Source of the DNA: Brevibacillus brevis
GTDB lineage: Bacteria > Bacillota > Bacilli > Brevibacillales > Brevibacillaceae
DNA length: 64,000 nucleotides
Reading direction: 5' to 3'
NCBI RefSeq assembly: GCF_031583145.1
Contig: NZ_CP134050.1
Location: 1,884,501-1,948,500 of the forward strand
Shown here in pieces: positions 51,230-59,725 of this stretch; position 1 is the stretch's first letter, and each line of letters begins with the position of its first letter. Made by a program: the position numbers and the translations under genes. The notes below the pieces were generated by a model. It was not told the origin of the DNA, searched no databases, and was given only the letters and a program-made list of their open reading frames with translations.

Positions 51230-52405
51230 ATGGAGCATGTGGTGATCGCTGCTGCCGGACGTACGCCGATCGGTTCGTTTGGCGGCGTCCTGAAAGATGT
51301 AAGCGCTCGCAAGCTGGCGGAGACCGTCATTCGCGGAGTGCTGGAGAAGTCCGGGCTCGAAGCCGGCAAGATCGACGAGGTGATTCTCGGGAATTGCATC
51401 CAGCGCAGCGATGAGGCCAATATCGCCCGGGTCGCCGCGCTGGACGCCGGGCTGGGCAAAGAAGTGACAGGCTTTACCGTGCAGCGCCAGTGTGCTTCCG
51501 GGATGCAGGCACTGGCCTCCGCTGCTTCGGAGATCCTGCTCGGCGACAGTGAAATCGTGATCGCCGGCGGTGTGGAGAGCATGAGCAATGCACCGTACGT
51601 CTTGAAAAACGCCCGCTGGGGCAAGCGGCTGGCGCATGGGGAAATGACGGACGCCATGTGGGAGCTCTTGACTGACCCGCATCACCAAATTTTGATGGGT
51701 GAGACGGCGGAAAGACTGGTCGACCGCTACGGGATTACCCGCGAGGAGCAGGACGAGATCGCGCTGCGCAGCCAGCAAAACGCGATCCGGGCGATTGACA
51801 GCGGCTTGTTCGCCGAGGAGATTATCGGGGTGCCAGTCAAAAAGCGGGGAGATGAGCAGGTGGTTACCACAGATGAATTCCCTCGCCGCGACGTGTCCAT
51901 GGAAGGACTCGCCAAGCTGAAGCCGGGATTCCGACCGAACGGCACCGTGACGGCAGGCAATGCTTCCGGGCTCAACGACGGAGCTTCCGCCGCCGTGCTG
52001 ATGAGCGAAGGAAAAGCCAGACAGCTCGGAATCGACCCGTTGGGCAGGATCGTCTCCTGGGCGTGGGCGGGAGTAGAACCCGATTTAATGGGCTACGGTC
52101 CTGTACCCGCTGTCAAAAAAGCCTTGGCTAAGGCAGGTCTTTCTTTGTCGGACATCGAGCTGATCGAAGTCAACGAAGCGTTCGCCGCTCAGTATTTGGC
52201 GGTGGAAAAACTGCTGGAGCTGCCCCGCGAGATCACCAACGTAAACGGCAGCGGCATCTCGCTCGGCCATCCCGTCGGATCGACCGGATGCCGGATCGTC
52301 GTGACTCTGCTGCATGAAATGCGCAGACGCGGCCTCAAACGCGGCCTGGCAGCCCTGTGCGTCGGCGGCGGCATGGGAATGGCGATGGTAGTCGAACGTC
52401 CGTAA
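51230..52405 (+). CDS. Acetyl-CoA acetyltransferase (thiolase)
   Basis: This 391-residue thiolase has the catalytic Cys88 ([10 protein letters not shown]), His347 (GHPVGSTGC) and Cys377 (LCVGGGMG). Thiolases of this type cleave 3-ketoacyl-CoA in beta-oxidation or condense two acetyl-CoA. The ATG at 51230 follows GGAGGGG. The presence of fadR, fadB and etf genes a little downstream suggests a catabolic role, as does fadA in Bacillus, but the paralogue cannot be fixed. Confidence 0.93.
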   Translation: MEHVVIAAAGRTPIGSFGGVLKDVSARKLAETVIRGVLEKSGLEAGKIDEVILGNCIQRSDEANIARVAALDAGLGKEVTGFTVQRQCASGMQALASAASEILLGDSEIVIAGGVESMSNAPYVLKNARWGKRLAHGEMTDAMWELLTDPHHQILMGETAERLVDRYGITREEQDEIALRSQQNAIRAIDSGLFAEEIIGVPVKKRGDEQVVTTDEFPRRDVSMEGLAKLKPGFRPNGTVTAGNASGLNDGASAAVLMSEGKARQLGIDPLGRIVSWAWAGVEPDLMGYGPVPAVKKALAKAGLSLSDIELIEVNEAFAAQYLAVEKLLELPREITNVNGSGISLGHPVGSTGCRIVVTLLHEMRRRGLKRGLAALCVGGGMGMAMVVERP

Positions 52406-52453
52406 ATTCCGGAATTTCGGTGAAAAATCCCGAGTGGCTCACGTTTAAACAAT

Positions 52454-52536
52454 GCCTCCCCTGTTAAGAATGGAAGCAAGTCCCTGCCTTTGCCCGACAA
52501 AGACGGGGGTTTTGCTCGAGGGGGAGGCTTTTTGCC
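52454..52536 (+). promoter_or_regulatory. Structured leader of the LCP gene that can hide its ribosome site
   Basis: GCCTCCCC (52454-52461) is a perfect complement of GGGGAGGC (52521-52528), which includes the AGGAGG-like ribosome site nine bases before the LCP start. A smaller hairpin CCCG/CGGG lies between. The long stem could lower translation or, with the following TTTTT, act as a terminator of the thiolase transcript. Confidence 0.5.
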
Positions 52537-53526
52537 ATGATGTTTCTTTCATTCATGAAAAAACGGTGGAAGCAGATTGCGTTTCACACGCTTTCGTGTC
52601 TGACGCTTGCAGCGTTGGTGGCGGTAGCGTACACAGCCTATCAGTACAAGCAGATGACGCAGAAGTGGTACGCGCCGATTGAAGGGAGCCCCGGGAGTGT
52701 GCAGCACGCAGCCGCTGCCTTGCCGCCCCGCGACCTTTTGACCGCGGCCGAGCCTTTGAAGCCGTTTTTGCTGCTCTTGCTCGGGGTCGACAGCCGCGAC
52801 GGCGAGAGCGCCCGCTCCGATACAATCATGCTGGCGGCCATTCATCCGGAAAAGCAGTCGGCCTACCTCATTTCCATCCCGCGCGACAGCTATATGCAGC
52901 TGAGCGGAAAAGGCTACGACAAAGTCAATCACGCCATGGCGTACGGCGGCCCGAAATTGGTGAAGGAAACGCTGGAGAAGTTTCTGGACGTAAAAATTGA
53001 TCGCTACCTCTCTGTAGACTTTGAGGGGTTTCGGCAAATCGTGGACGAGCTCGGCGGCGTGTCGATCGACGTGAAAAAGCGTATGAAGTACAGCGACCCG
53101 AGCGACGACACGTACATCGACATCCAGCCCGGGCTGCAGACACTGACTGGCGAGCAAGCCCTTGACTACGCCCGCTACCGCAAGAGCGATCTGGGAAAGG
53201 AAGACAGCGACTACCAGCGCATCAACAGGCAGCAGGAGATCATCCGGGCGCTGGCGGCCAAAGGCGCTTCCGTGCAAGCGTATGCCAAAGCGTTTTCGCT
53301 GATGGAAATCGTGGGCAACCACGTCAAGACGGATCTCACCGACGAGGAAATCGCCGCGCTGCTTTTGGCATACGGGGATCCGACTCCGAACGTGATCCGC
53401 ACCGATACGCTCGTCGGACAGGACGAACGCATCTGGCACAACGGCATCCTGGGCTGGTATCACCTGGTGCCAGGAACCGAGCGGGAGCGGGTCCATCAGC
53501 AGATCGTCCAGACGCTGGCCCGTTAG
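52537..53526 (+). CDS. LytR-CpsA-Psr (LCP) family wall-polymer ligase
   Basis: This 329-residue protein has a short cytoplasmic start, one membrane helix (about 14-36) and an extracytoplasmic LCP domain. Conserved pieces are LGVDSRDGESARSDTIML, SIPRDSYM (phosphate-contacting arginines) and ALDYARYRK. LCP enzymes transfer undecaprenyl-linked wall teichoic acid or other glycopolymers onto peptidoglycan. It fits the envelope cluster upstream. The ATG at 52537 has GGGGGAGG ahead, within a structured leader. A terminator follows. Confidence 0.92.
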   Translation: MMFLSFMKKRWKQIAFHTLSCLTLAALVAVAYTAYQYKQMTQKWYAPIEGSPGSVQHAAAALPPRDLLTAAEPLKPFLLLLLGVDSRDGESARSDTIMLAAIHPEKQSAYLISIPRDSYMQLSGKGYDKVNHAMAYGGPKLVKETLEKFLDVKIDRYLSVDFEGFRQIVDELGGVSIDVKKRMKYSDPSDDTYIDIQPGLQTLTGEQALDYARYRKSDLGKEDSDYQRINRQQEIIRALAAKGASVQAYAKAFSLMEIVGNHVKTDLTDEEIAALLLAYGDPTPNVIRTDTLVGQDERIWHNGILGWYHLVPGTERERVHQQIVQTLAR

Positions 53527-53542
53527 CAGAGGAGCACGGCAG

Positions 53543-53577
53543 AGAAGGAAGGCGGGAATCCGCCTCTTCTTTTTTTG
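53543..53577 (+). terminator. Terminator after the LCP gene
   Basis: AGGCGG and CCGCCT form the core of a stem (near 53550-53566) with flanking GAA/TTC pairs and a run of eight T residues. Confidence 0.75.
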
Positions 53578-53734
53578 TACGGAAAAAGCCGCACAGTCTT
53601 CGAGCAAGCGGGGAAATGAGTCTGCCGACTAGTTGTAAAATTGGATATTTTTCGAATAGAATGGAGATGGGAAGAGATTATGACTGCGGATCGTCCGGGA
53701 GAGGCAAGGCCACTTAGGGATGGAGGGAATACCC

Positions 53735-55435
53735 ATGTCAAATGCCAAGCCTTGGATTGCCAATTATCCGCCCGAAACTGCACCGTCTCTGGAATACCCC
53801 CGTGTTCCACTGACCCGTTTCCTGGAACAGTCAGCTGCTGACTTTCCGGACAGTTTCGCGATCTATTTTCTAGGCAAGCGCATTACATATCGCGAGCTGC
53901 TGGCGATGTCGTACCAATTCGCCCACGCCCTCATCAGGCGCGGCGTAAGGAAGGGCGATCGCGTGGCCATCATGCTGCCCAACACTCCACAGACGGTCAT
54001 CAGCTATTACGGCGCCCTGTTTGCGGGAGCCACTGTCGTGATGACCAATCCTCTCTATACGGAGCGGGAGCTGATCCACCAGCTGAACGATTCCGGAGCC
54101 GAAACCATCATCACCCTGGATATGCTCTACTCGCGGGTTTCCTCTGTCCAGGCGTCCACACCTCTGAAACGACTGATTGTGACCAGCATCGGCGATTTCC
54201 TTCCGTTTTTCAAAAAGCTGCTGTATCCATTTGTTCAGAAAAGGGAAAGGCACAATCCGCAAGTTCCGTACGGAAGTGAAGTTGAGCCTTTTCTTTCCTT
54301 ATTAAAAGAAAGCGCTCCCAATCCCGTGAAAACGGAGATTGACGCGGAGAATGACATCGCGCTGCTGCAGTACACAGGCGGCACGACAGGCGTAGCCAAA
54401 GGCGTCATGCTGACCCATGCCAATCTCATCGCCAACGCCGTCCAGTGCCAGGCCGTGCTGCACAAGGTGAGGCGTGGCCGGGAGCGCATCATGGGCGCAT
54501 TGCCGCTCTTTCACGTGTACGGAATGACCACGGTCATGAATAAAGGGATTTCCATTGCGGCAGAAATCATTCTCGTTCCCAAATACGACGTGAAGCAAAT
54601 TTTTGACATGATCGACAAGGTGAGGCCCACGCTTTTTCCGGGTGCACCGACGATGTACATCGCCCTGATCAACCATGCGGATCTGCAAAAGCACGACCTG
54701 TCTTGCATCGAGGTGTGCGTGAGCGGCTCGGCGCCCCTCCCGGCTGAGGTACAGCACAAGTTCGAGGAGCTGACGGGCGGCAAGCTCGTCGAAGGCTACG
54801 GATTGACCGAGGCATCCCCGGTGACGCACTCCAACCCCATCTGGGGCAAGCGGGTAGCAGGCAGCATCGGTTTGCCGTGGCCCGACACAGACTGCCGCAT
54901 CGTCGATTCCTCCACGGGCGAAGCATTGCCTCCGGGCGAGGTAGGCGAGCTGGCCGTCAAAGGCCCGCAAGTGATGAAGGGCTACTGGAACCGGCCGGAG
55001 GAGACGGCTGCGGTCTTGCAGGATGGCTGGCTGCTCACCGGGGATGTGGGCTATATGGACGAAGACGGATATTTTTACATCGTGGATCGGAAAAAAGACA
55101 TGATCATCGCGGGCGGCTACAACATCTATCCGCGCGAGGTGGAAGAAGTGCTGTTTGAGCATCCGGCGGTTCAGGAGGCCGCTGTCATCGGCGTGCCCGA
55201 TCCGTACCGCGGCGAGACTGTCAAGGCGTTTGTCGTGTTCAAGCAAGGCAAGCAGGCGTCGGAGGATGAGCTGGAGAAGCATTGCCGAAACCGTCTGGCC
55301 GCCTACAAAATTCCCCGCCAATATGAATTTCGCTCCGAATTGCCCAAGACGATGGTCGGCAAGGTGCTCAGGAGACAGCTGCAGGAAGAGGACAAACAAC
55401 AGCGGGTCGCAGACGACCAAGAAAAGAGCAGCTGA
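53735..55435 (+). CDS. lcfA: Long-chain fatty acyl-CoA ligase
   Basis: This 566-residue AMP-forming ligase has the P-loop YTGGTTGVAKG (about 213-223), the AMP motif GYGLTEASPV and the hinge/adenylating lysine region LPKTMVGKVLRR near the C-terminus. It activates long-chain fatty acids to acyl-CoA for beta-oxidation. The size, the motifs and the neighbour fadR match Bacillus LcfA. ATG 53735 follows GGAGGGAATACCC. Confidence 0.93.
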   Translation: MSNAKPWIANYPPETAPSLEYPRVPLTRFLEQSAADFPDSFAIYFLGKRITYRELLAMSYQFAHALIRRGVRKGDRVAIMLPNTPQTVISYYGALFAGATVVMTNPLYTERELIHQLNDSGAETIITLDMLYSRVSSVQASTPLKRLIVTSIGDFLPFFKKLLYPFVQKRERHNPQVPYGSEVEPFLSLLKESAPNPVKTEIDAENDIALLQYTGGTTGVAKGVMLTHANLIANAVQCQAVLHKVRRGRERIMGALPLFHVYGMTTVMNKGISIAAEIILVPKYDVKQIFDMIDKVRPTLFPGAPTMYIALINHADLQKHDLSCIEVCVSGSAPLPAEVQHKFEELTGGKLVEGYGLTEASPVTHSNPIWGKRVAGSIGLPWPDTDCRIVDSSTGEALPPGEVGELAVKGPQVMKGYWNRPEETAAVLQDGWLLTGDVGYMDEDGYFYIVDRKKDMIIAGGYNIYPREVEEVLFEHPAVQEAAVIGVPDPYRGETVKAFVVFKQGKQASEDELEKHCRNRLAAYKIPRQYEFRSELPKTMVGKVLRRQLQEEDKQQRVADDQEKSS

Positions 55436-55535
55436 CGGCCGCCATGTGTCCCGAGAGGATGATTTCGCCCGTTCCCGGGAAAGGGAGCAGGGCTTTTACC
55501 CTTGTCCTGCAGGCCAGAGGCGCAGCACACAGGGA

Positions 55536-55564
55536 TTGACAGGAAATTTTGGGTATACTACACT
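55536..55564 (+). promoter_or_regulatory. Promoter of fadR
   Basis: TTGACA (55536-55541) and TACACT (55559-55564) have a 17-base spacer. The predicted start point falls on the FadR operator. Confidence 0.65.
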
Positions 55565-55571
55565 TACGATA

Positions 55572-55589
55572 TGAATGAATAGTCATTCA
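55572..55589. promoter_or_regulatory. FadR operator
   Basis: TGAATGAATAGTCATTCA at this site matches the known Bacillus FadR consensus TGAATGAMTANTCATTCA at every position. It overlaps the start of the fadR transcript, so FadR probably represses its own gene until long-chain acyl-CoA binds it. Confidence 0.9.
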
Positions 55590-55623
55590 GTTATGGTCAG
55601 TGCTAGTAAAAATGGAGGTCGTT

Positions 55624-56214
55624 ATGGCAAAGAAAACGGGGGAAAAGTATCAAGCCATCATCGATGCTGCTGTTCGCGTCATCGCTCGGCAGGGCTATCA
55701 CAACGCCCAAGTGTCCAAGATCGCAAAAGAGGCGAAGGTAGCGGATGGCACCATCTACCTCTATTTTGAAAACAAGGACGATATCTTGATTTCGCTGTTC
55801 AACGAAAAGATGGGCCATTTCGTCGAGACCAATCGGCGGCATATGGCAGAAGCGTCATCCACCGAGCAAAAATTGTATGTCCTCGTGCATGCGCACCTGA
55901 GCCAATTGGCCATGGACCACGACTTTGCCAGAGTGACGCAGATCGAGCTGCGCCAGTCCAATCCCCAGATCAGCGAAGGCATCGGAAACGTCATGAAGCA
56001 GTACTTCGACCTGATCGATGAAGTGATCCGGGAAGGGATGGAAACCGGGGTGTTCAGCCCCGATCTGGACGTGCGGGTGGCGCGGAAAATGATTTTTGGG
56101 ACGCTGGATGAAGTGACGACATCTTGGGTAATGAAACAGTGCAAGTACGACCTTGTCTCCTATGCCGATTCCATTCATAGCCTCTTCCTGAACGGTATGA
56201 AGGGAAAAAGATGA
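55624..56214 (+). CDS. fadR: Fatty acid metabolism regulator FadR (TetR family)
   Basis: This 196-residue TetR-type repressor matches Bacillus FadR/YsiA: KYQAIIDAAVRVIARQG, then HTH residues VSKIAKEAKVADGTIYLYFENKDD. Its C-terminal domain binds long-chain acyl-CoA, which releases DNA. Its own promoter carries an exact FadR operator and it sits between lcfA and fadB-etfBA as in Bacillus. ATG 55624 has AATGGAGGTC ahead of it. Confidence 0.94.
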   Translation: MAKKTGEKYQAIIDAAVRVIARQGYHNAQVSKIAKEAKVADGTIYLYFENKDDILISLFNEKMGHFVETNRRHMAEASSTEQKLYVLVHAHLSQLAMDHDFARVTQIELRQSNPQISEGIGNVMKQYFDLIDEVIREGMETGVFSPDLDVRVARKMIFGTLDEVTTSWVMKQCKYDLVSYADSIHSLFLNGMKGKR

Positions 56215-56244
56215 AAGAAAAAGCTTTTTTTGCGTAAGCTCCTT

Positions 56245-56253
56245 TGTTACAAT
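56245..56253 (+). promoter_or_regulatory. Extended -10 promoter of fadB-etfBA
   Basis: TGTTACAAT (56245-56253) is an extended -10 element with no good -35 box. It is followed by the palindrome at 56264-56281 near the start point. Confidence 0.55.
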
Positions 56254-56263
56254 AAAAGAGCGC

Positions 56264-56281
56264 ACTGAACGTACGCTCAGT
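56264..56281. promoter_or_regulatory. Palindrome at the fadB start point, unlike the FadR site
   Basis: ACTGAACGTACGCTCAGT is an 18-base near-perfect palindrome (ACTGA-N-CGTACG-N-TCAGT). It lies where an operator would sit for fadB-etfB-etfA. It shares TGA/TCA ends with the FadR site but has another centre, so a diverged FadR site or another regulator is possible. Confidence 0.6.
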
Positions 56282-56323
56282 TAAGAATCGTTCCTTTTTT
56301 GGATATAGTCTGGGGGGAGAGAA

Positions 56324-57097
56324 ATGGATTCGCGTTGGAATGTGCAGACTCTGGATCGCGTTGCTGTGGCGACGATCGCCAATCCGCCTGCCAATGCGCT
56401 TGGCAAGCCGGTGCTCGCCGAGCTGGAAGAATGGTTGAACAAGTGGGAAAACGACGCTGAAATCAAAGCGATCGTCTTGACGGGAGAAGGCCGTTTTTTC
56501 ATAGCGGGAGCCGATATCAAGGAATTCACCGAGCTCGCCTCACAAGAAGCGGAGGCCATGGCCAAGCGGGGACAAGCGCTGTTTGACCGATTGGAGAAAT
56601 TTCCGAAACCGATCATTGCAGCAATCAACGGCGCATGCCTGGGAGGCGGACTCGAGCTGGCGATGGCTTGTCACATACGGCTCGCCGCGCAGGAAGCCAA
56701 GCTGGGACTCCCCGAGCTGAATCTGGGTCTGATCCCCGGCTACGGCGGGACACAGCGTTTGCCGCGCCTGGTCGGCCGGGGGAAAGCGACGCAGATGATC
56801 CTCACCTCGGAGATGATCGGCGGAGAGGAAGCACTGCGCATCGGGCTTGTGGAAGCGGTTTATCCGGCGGAGCAGCTGCTGGACGAGGCCAAGAAGCTCG
56901 CCGCCCAGATCGCGGCCAAGAGCGCGGTCACGCTGAAGCTCGCGCTGTCTGCCATCCAAGGAACAGTAGAACTCCCGTTGTCAGAAGGTTTGGCATACGA
57001 AGCGAAACTGTTCGGCGAAGCATTCGCCTCGGAAGACGTAAAAGAAGGCGTGGGTGCCTTCCTGGAAAAGCGCAAGCCGCAATTCGCCGACCGCTGA
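56324..57097 (+). CDS. fadB: Enoyl-CoA hydratase
   Basis: This 257-residue crotonase-fold enzyme hydrates 2-enoyl-CoA in beta-oxidation. The oxyanion hole regions FIAGADIKEF and NGACLGGGLELAMACHIR are seen, together with PELNLGLIPGYGGTQRL, which bears a catalytic glutamate. It follows fadR and leads etfB and etfA, the same order as the Bacillus lcfA-fadR-fadB-etfB-etfA operon. ATG 56324 follows GGGGGGAGAGAA. Confidence 0.93.
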   Translation: MDSRWNVQTLDRVAVATIANPPANALGKPVLAELEEWLNKWENDAEIKAIVLTGEGRFFIAGADIKEFTELASQEAEAMAKRGQALFDRLEKFPKPIIAAINGACLGGGLELAMACHIRLAAQEAKLGLPELNLGLIPGYGGTQRLPRLVGRGKATQMILTSEMIGGEEALRIGLVEAVYPAEQLLDEAKKLAAQIAAKSAVTLKLALSAIQGTVELPLSEGLAYEAKLFGEAFASEDVKEGVGAFLEKRKPQFADR

Positions 57098-57139
57098 TCC
57101 GGTCACTTTTGCAATGCCACTTTGGGGGAGGGACTTGTC

Positions 57140-57907
57140 ATGAATATCGTAGTAGTGTTGAAACAAACCTTTGACACCGAAGAAAAAATCGTCATCCAAG
57201 ACGGAAAGATGTCCGAGGAGGGTGTCGAGTTTATTATCAACCCGTACGACGAGTACGCAGTCGAAGAAGCGATCAAGCTGAAAGAAGAGCACGGCGGGGA
57301 AGTGACCGTGATCAGCATCGGGCCGGATCGTGCGGAAAGCGCGCTGCGTACTGCCCTTGCGATGGGTGCTGACAAGGCTGTTCTGGTAGACGACGAGTCG
57401 CTCTTGGGAGACGAGTTTACCACCGCAAAAGTGCTGGCGGCCGTCGCGAAGAAAGTCGGCTTCGACATCATCCTCGGCGGTCAGATGGCCGTGGACTCTG
57501 GCGCCGGTCAAGGCGGACCTCGCCTCGCCGAAGAGCTGGGGATCAACCACGTTTCCACAGCGGTGAAGCTGGAGGTGAACGGGACGTCCGTTCGCGTGGA
57601 ACGCGACGTCGAAGGCGACCTCGAAGTGGTGGAAACCAGCCTTCCGGTACTGATTACCGCGCAGCAAGGCTTGAACGAGCCGCGCTACCCATCCCTTCCT
57701 GGGATCATGAAAGCGAAGAAAAAACCTCTGGAGCGCCTCTCCGCAGATGATCTTGGACTGTCTGCAGAAGATGTGAAGGCGAAGACCGAGATCGTCGATC
57801 AGTCGCTGCCGCCGAAGAAGCAGGCAGGGCGCATTCTCTCCGGCGAACTGTCGGCACAAGCGTCTGAACTGGTGCAATTGTTGCGCAACGAAGCGAAAGT
57901 GATCTAA
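57140..57907 (+). CDS. etfB: Electron transfer flavoprotein beta subunit
   Basis: This 255-residue protein matches EtfB (MNIVVVLKQTFDTE; NPYDEYAVEEAIKLKE; GGQMAVDSGAGQ). EtfAB carries electrons from acyl-CoA dehydrogenases to the membrane quinone pool. ATG 57140 follows GGGGGAGGG. It is 42 bases after fadB and 20 before etfA. Confidence 0.95.
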   Translation: MNIVVVLKQTFDTEEKIVIQDGKMSEEGVEFIINPYDEYAVEEAIKLKEEHGGEVTVISIGPDRAESALRTALAMGADKAVLVDDESLLGDEFTTAKVLAAVAKKVGFDIILGGQMAVDSGAGQGGPRLAEELGINHVSTAVKLEVNGTSVRVERDVEGDLEVVETSLPVLITAQQGLNEPRYPSLPGIMKAKKKPLERLSADDLGLSAEDVKAKTEIVDQSLPPKKQAGRILSGELSAQASELVQLLRNEAKVI

Positions 57908-57927
57908 GCGAGAGGGAGAGGATATCG

Positions 57928-58887
57928 ATGAAAAAAGTACTGGTACTGGCAGAAGTGCGCGACGGTCAGCTTCGCAACGTTTCGCTGGAAGCTTTGGCTG
58001 CAGCGCAGGCATTGGCAGAGGGCGGTGAAGTGGTCGCGGCGGTTTTTGGAGCGGATGCAGCGGCACACGCGCAGGCTCTCGGACAGCACGGCGCAAGCCT
58101 CGTATACACATCGGACCACAGCGCGCTTGCTCAATATACGGCAGATGCCTACACGCAGGCGCTGACGCAGATCATCGAACTCGCGGGTCCGGACGCCGTG
58201 GTCCTCGGGCACACTGCGATCGGCCGCGACGTGGCACCTCGCGTGGCGGCGAGACTCGGTTACGGCCTGGTGTCCGACGTGACCGGCCTGGAAGCAGGTC
58301 CGGTGTTCGTCCGTCCGATCTACGCGGGGAAGGCATTCCAGCAGCGTAAATTCGTGGACGGCAAAATTTTCATCACGATTCGTCCGAACAATATCGCAGT
58401 GGGTGCAGCCGATCCGGCCAAAACGGCAACGGTCGTTCCTGTCGAGCTGGACATCAAGGATCTGCGTTCCATCGTCAAGGATGTCGTGCGCAAGACCAGC
58501 GGCAAAGTGGACCTGTCCGAAGCAAAGGTCATCGTCTCAGGCGGCCGCGGCGTGAAGAGCGCGGAAGGCTTCAAGACGCTGTACGAGCTGGCTGACGTGC
58601 TGGGCGCAGCGGTCGGCGCGTCCCGGGGCGCTTGCGATGCGGATTATTGCGATTACTCCATGCAAATCGGCCAGACCGGAAAAGTGGTGACGCCAGACCT
58701 GTATATCGCGTGCGGCATTTCCGGAGCGATTCAGCACTTGGCGGGAATGTCCAGCTCCAAGGTTATCGTCGCGATCAACAAGGATCCGGAAGCTCCGATT
58801 TTCCAGGTGGCGGATTACGGCATTGTCGGCGATCTGTTCGAGGTCGTCCCGCTGCTCACCGCCGAATTCAAAAAAGTGTTGGTATAG
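57928..58887 (+). CDS. etfA: Electron transfer flavoprotein alpha subunit
   Basis: This 319-residue protein matches EtfA. The FAD-binding C-terminal domain is present with SGGRGVKSAEGF, GASRGACDADYC and GISGAIQHLAGMSSSKVIVAIN. It forms the ETF heterodimer with EtfB. The gene ends the fad operon; no clear terminator is seen before trxA. Confidence 0.95.
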   Translation: MKKVLVLAEVRDGQLRNVSLEALAAAQALAEGGEVVAAVFGADAAAHAQALGQHGASLVYTSDHSALAQYTADAYTQALTQIIELAGPDAVVLGHTAIGRDVAPRVAARLGYGLVSDVTGLEAGPVFVRPIYAGKAFQQRKFVDGKIFITIRPNNIAVGAADPAKTATVVPVELDIKDLRSIVKDVVRKTSGKVDLSEAKVIVSGGRGVKSAEGFKTLYELADVLGAAVGASRGACDADYCDYSMQIGQTGKVVTPDLYIACGISGAIQHLAGMSSSKVIVAINKDPEAPIFQVADYGIVGDLFEVVPLLTAEFKKVLV

Positions 58888-59107
58888 AAGGCTGGGTAGG
58901 CCTGAACATGGGAAGCGCTCCTCGATTTGCGGGGCTCTCTTTGCCAAGCGGGAACGCACGACTTGAAATAGGGCAGCAGCCAACTGGACAGACTAAAGCG
59001 TGAAGTGCGCACAAAGTGCTCAGCGCCGTAGTCATAATCAGGATTGGATGATATACTGTGCGTGTGGAACCTTTTTCCGAAAGTCGAATTCAAGGAGGTA
59101 ACTTCCC
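58888..59107. other. Intergenic region between etfA and trxA
   Basis: This 220-base region carries an extended -10 element TGATATACT (59050-59058) for trxA. No strong terminator for the fad operon was found, so some read-through into trxA is possible. Confidence 0.4.
59050..59058 (+). promoter_or_regulatory. Extended -10 element of trxA
   Basis: TGATATACT at 59050-59058 lies 50 bases before the trxA start; the -35 region is poor. Confidence 0.5.
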
Positions 59108-59425
59108 ATGGCAATTGTAAATGGAACGGACCAAAACTTTACCCAGGAAGTAGAGCAAGGCGGTACAGTCCTGGTTGATTTCTGGGCACCATGGTGCGGC
59201 CCTTGCAAAATGATCGCTCCTGTGCTGGAACAAATCGATAGCGAAGTGGGCTCCAAGCTCAAAATCGTGAAAGTAAACGTGGATGACAACCCGGGTTCTG
59301 CCGGACGCTTCGGCGTTATGTCCATCCCGACCCTGATCGTGTTCAAAGACGGTCAGCCTGTCGACAAGGTCATCGGCTTCCAACCGAAAGAAGCGCTGAT
59401 GGCGACAGTAGGCAAACACCTGTAA
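59108..59425 (+). CDS. trxA: Thioredoxin
   Basis: This 105-residue thioredoxin has the redox motif WCGPC with Cys30 and Cys33 and the conserved cis-proline region (SIPTLIVF). It reduces disulphides in the cytoplasm with thioredoxin reductase. An AAGGAGG-like site precedes the ATG. The length is normal. A terminator follows. Confidence 0.97.
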   Translation: MAIVNGTDQNFTQEVEQGGTVLVDFWAPWCGPCKMIAPVLEQIDSEVGSKLKIVKVNVDDNPGSAGRFGVMSIPTLIVFKDGQPVDKVIGFQPKEALMATVGKHL

Positions 59426-59446
59426 AAAATCGAGCAGTTCAGCGAG

Positions 59447-59485
59447 AAACGGCATTTGCAGCTTTGTGCAGATGCCGTTTTTTTT
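59447..59485 (+). terminator. Terminator after trxA
   Basis: AAACGGCAT (59448-59456) pairs with ATGCCGTTT (59472-59480), extended inward by TGCA pairs, and is followed by five further T residues. Confidence 0.85.
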
Positions 59486-59725
59486 AGTGTGGGTAAAATG
59501 AATGCTAGAAAAAGGCAAGCCCCCTTCAGACGGCCTCGTTTTGTAAAGGAGAGGGAAGGCCCGGAAATGCTGAAAATTCGACGGAAAAGGACAAAATCTG
59601 AACGCCCGTTTGTCAAAAAAAGAAGTTTAAAGAGAGAAAATTGTTTGCGTTTTCGTACTACAACGATTAAAATTCTTATATTCAATTTTTTAGAAAGATT
59701 TATGAATATTAAGGGAGGCTTTTCG
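59486..59725. other. AT-rich leader of livJ
   Basis: This 240-base region is much richer in A and T than its surroundings. An in-frame extension of livJ runs through it but has no ribosome site. The motif ATTTTTTAGAAAGAT at 59685-59699 matches the CodY box (AATTTTCWGAAAATT) at 11 of 15 positions, just upstream of the livJ ribosome site. CodY control of branched-chain amino-acid uptake would be normal; the match is only moderate. Confidence 0.45.

Noticed and set aside
52452..52682. 76-codon ORF starting before the LCP gene
   Set aside because: It overlaps the structured leader and LCP start in another frame and has no ribosome site.
59456..59725. N-terminal extension of LivJ by 90 codons
   Set aside because: The extension lacks a ribosome site, starts in the trxA terminator, and would put the signal peptide in the middle of the protein.
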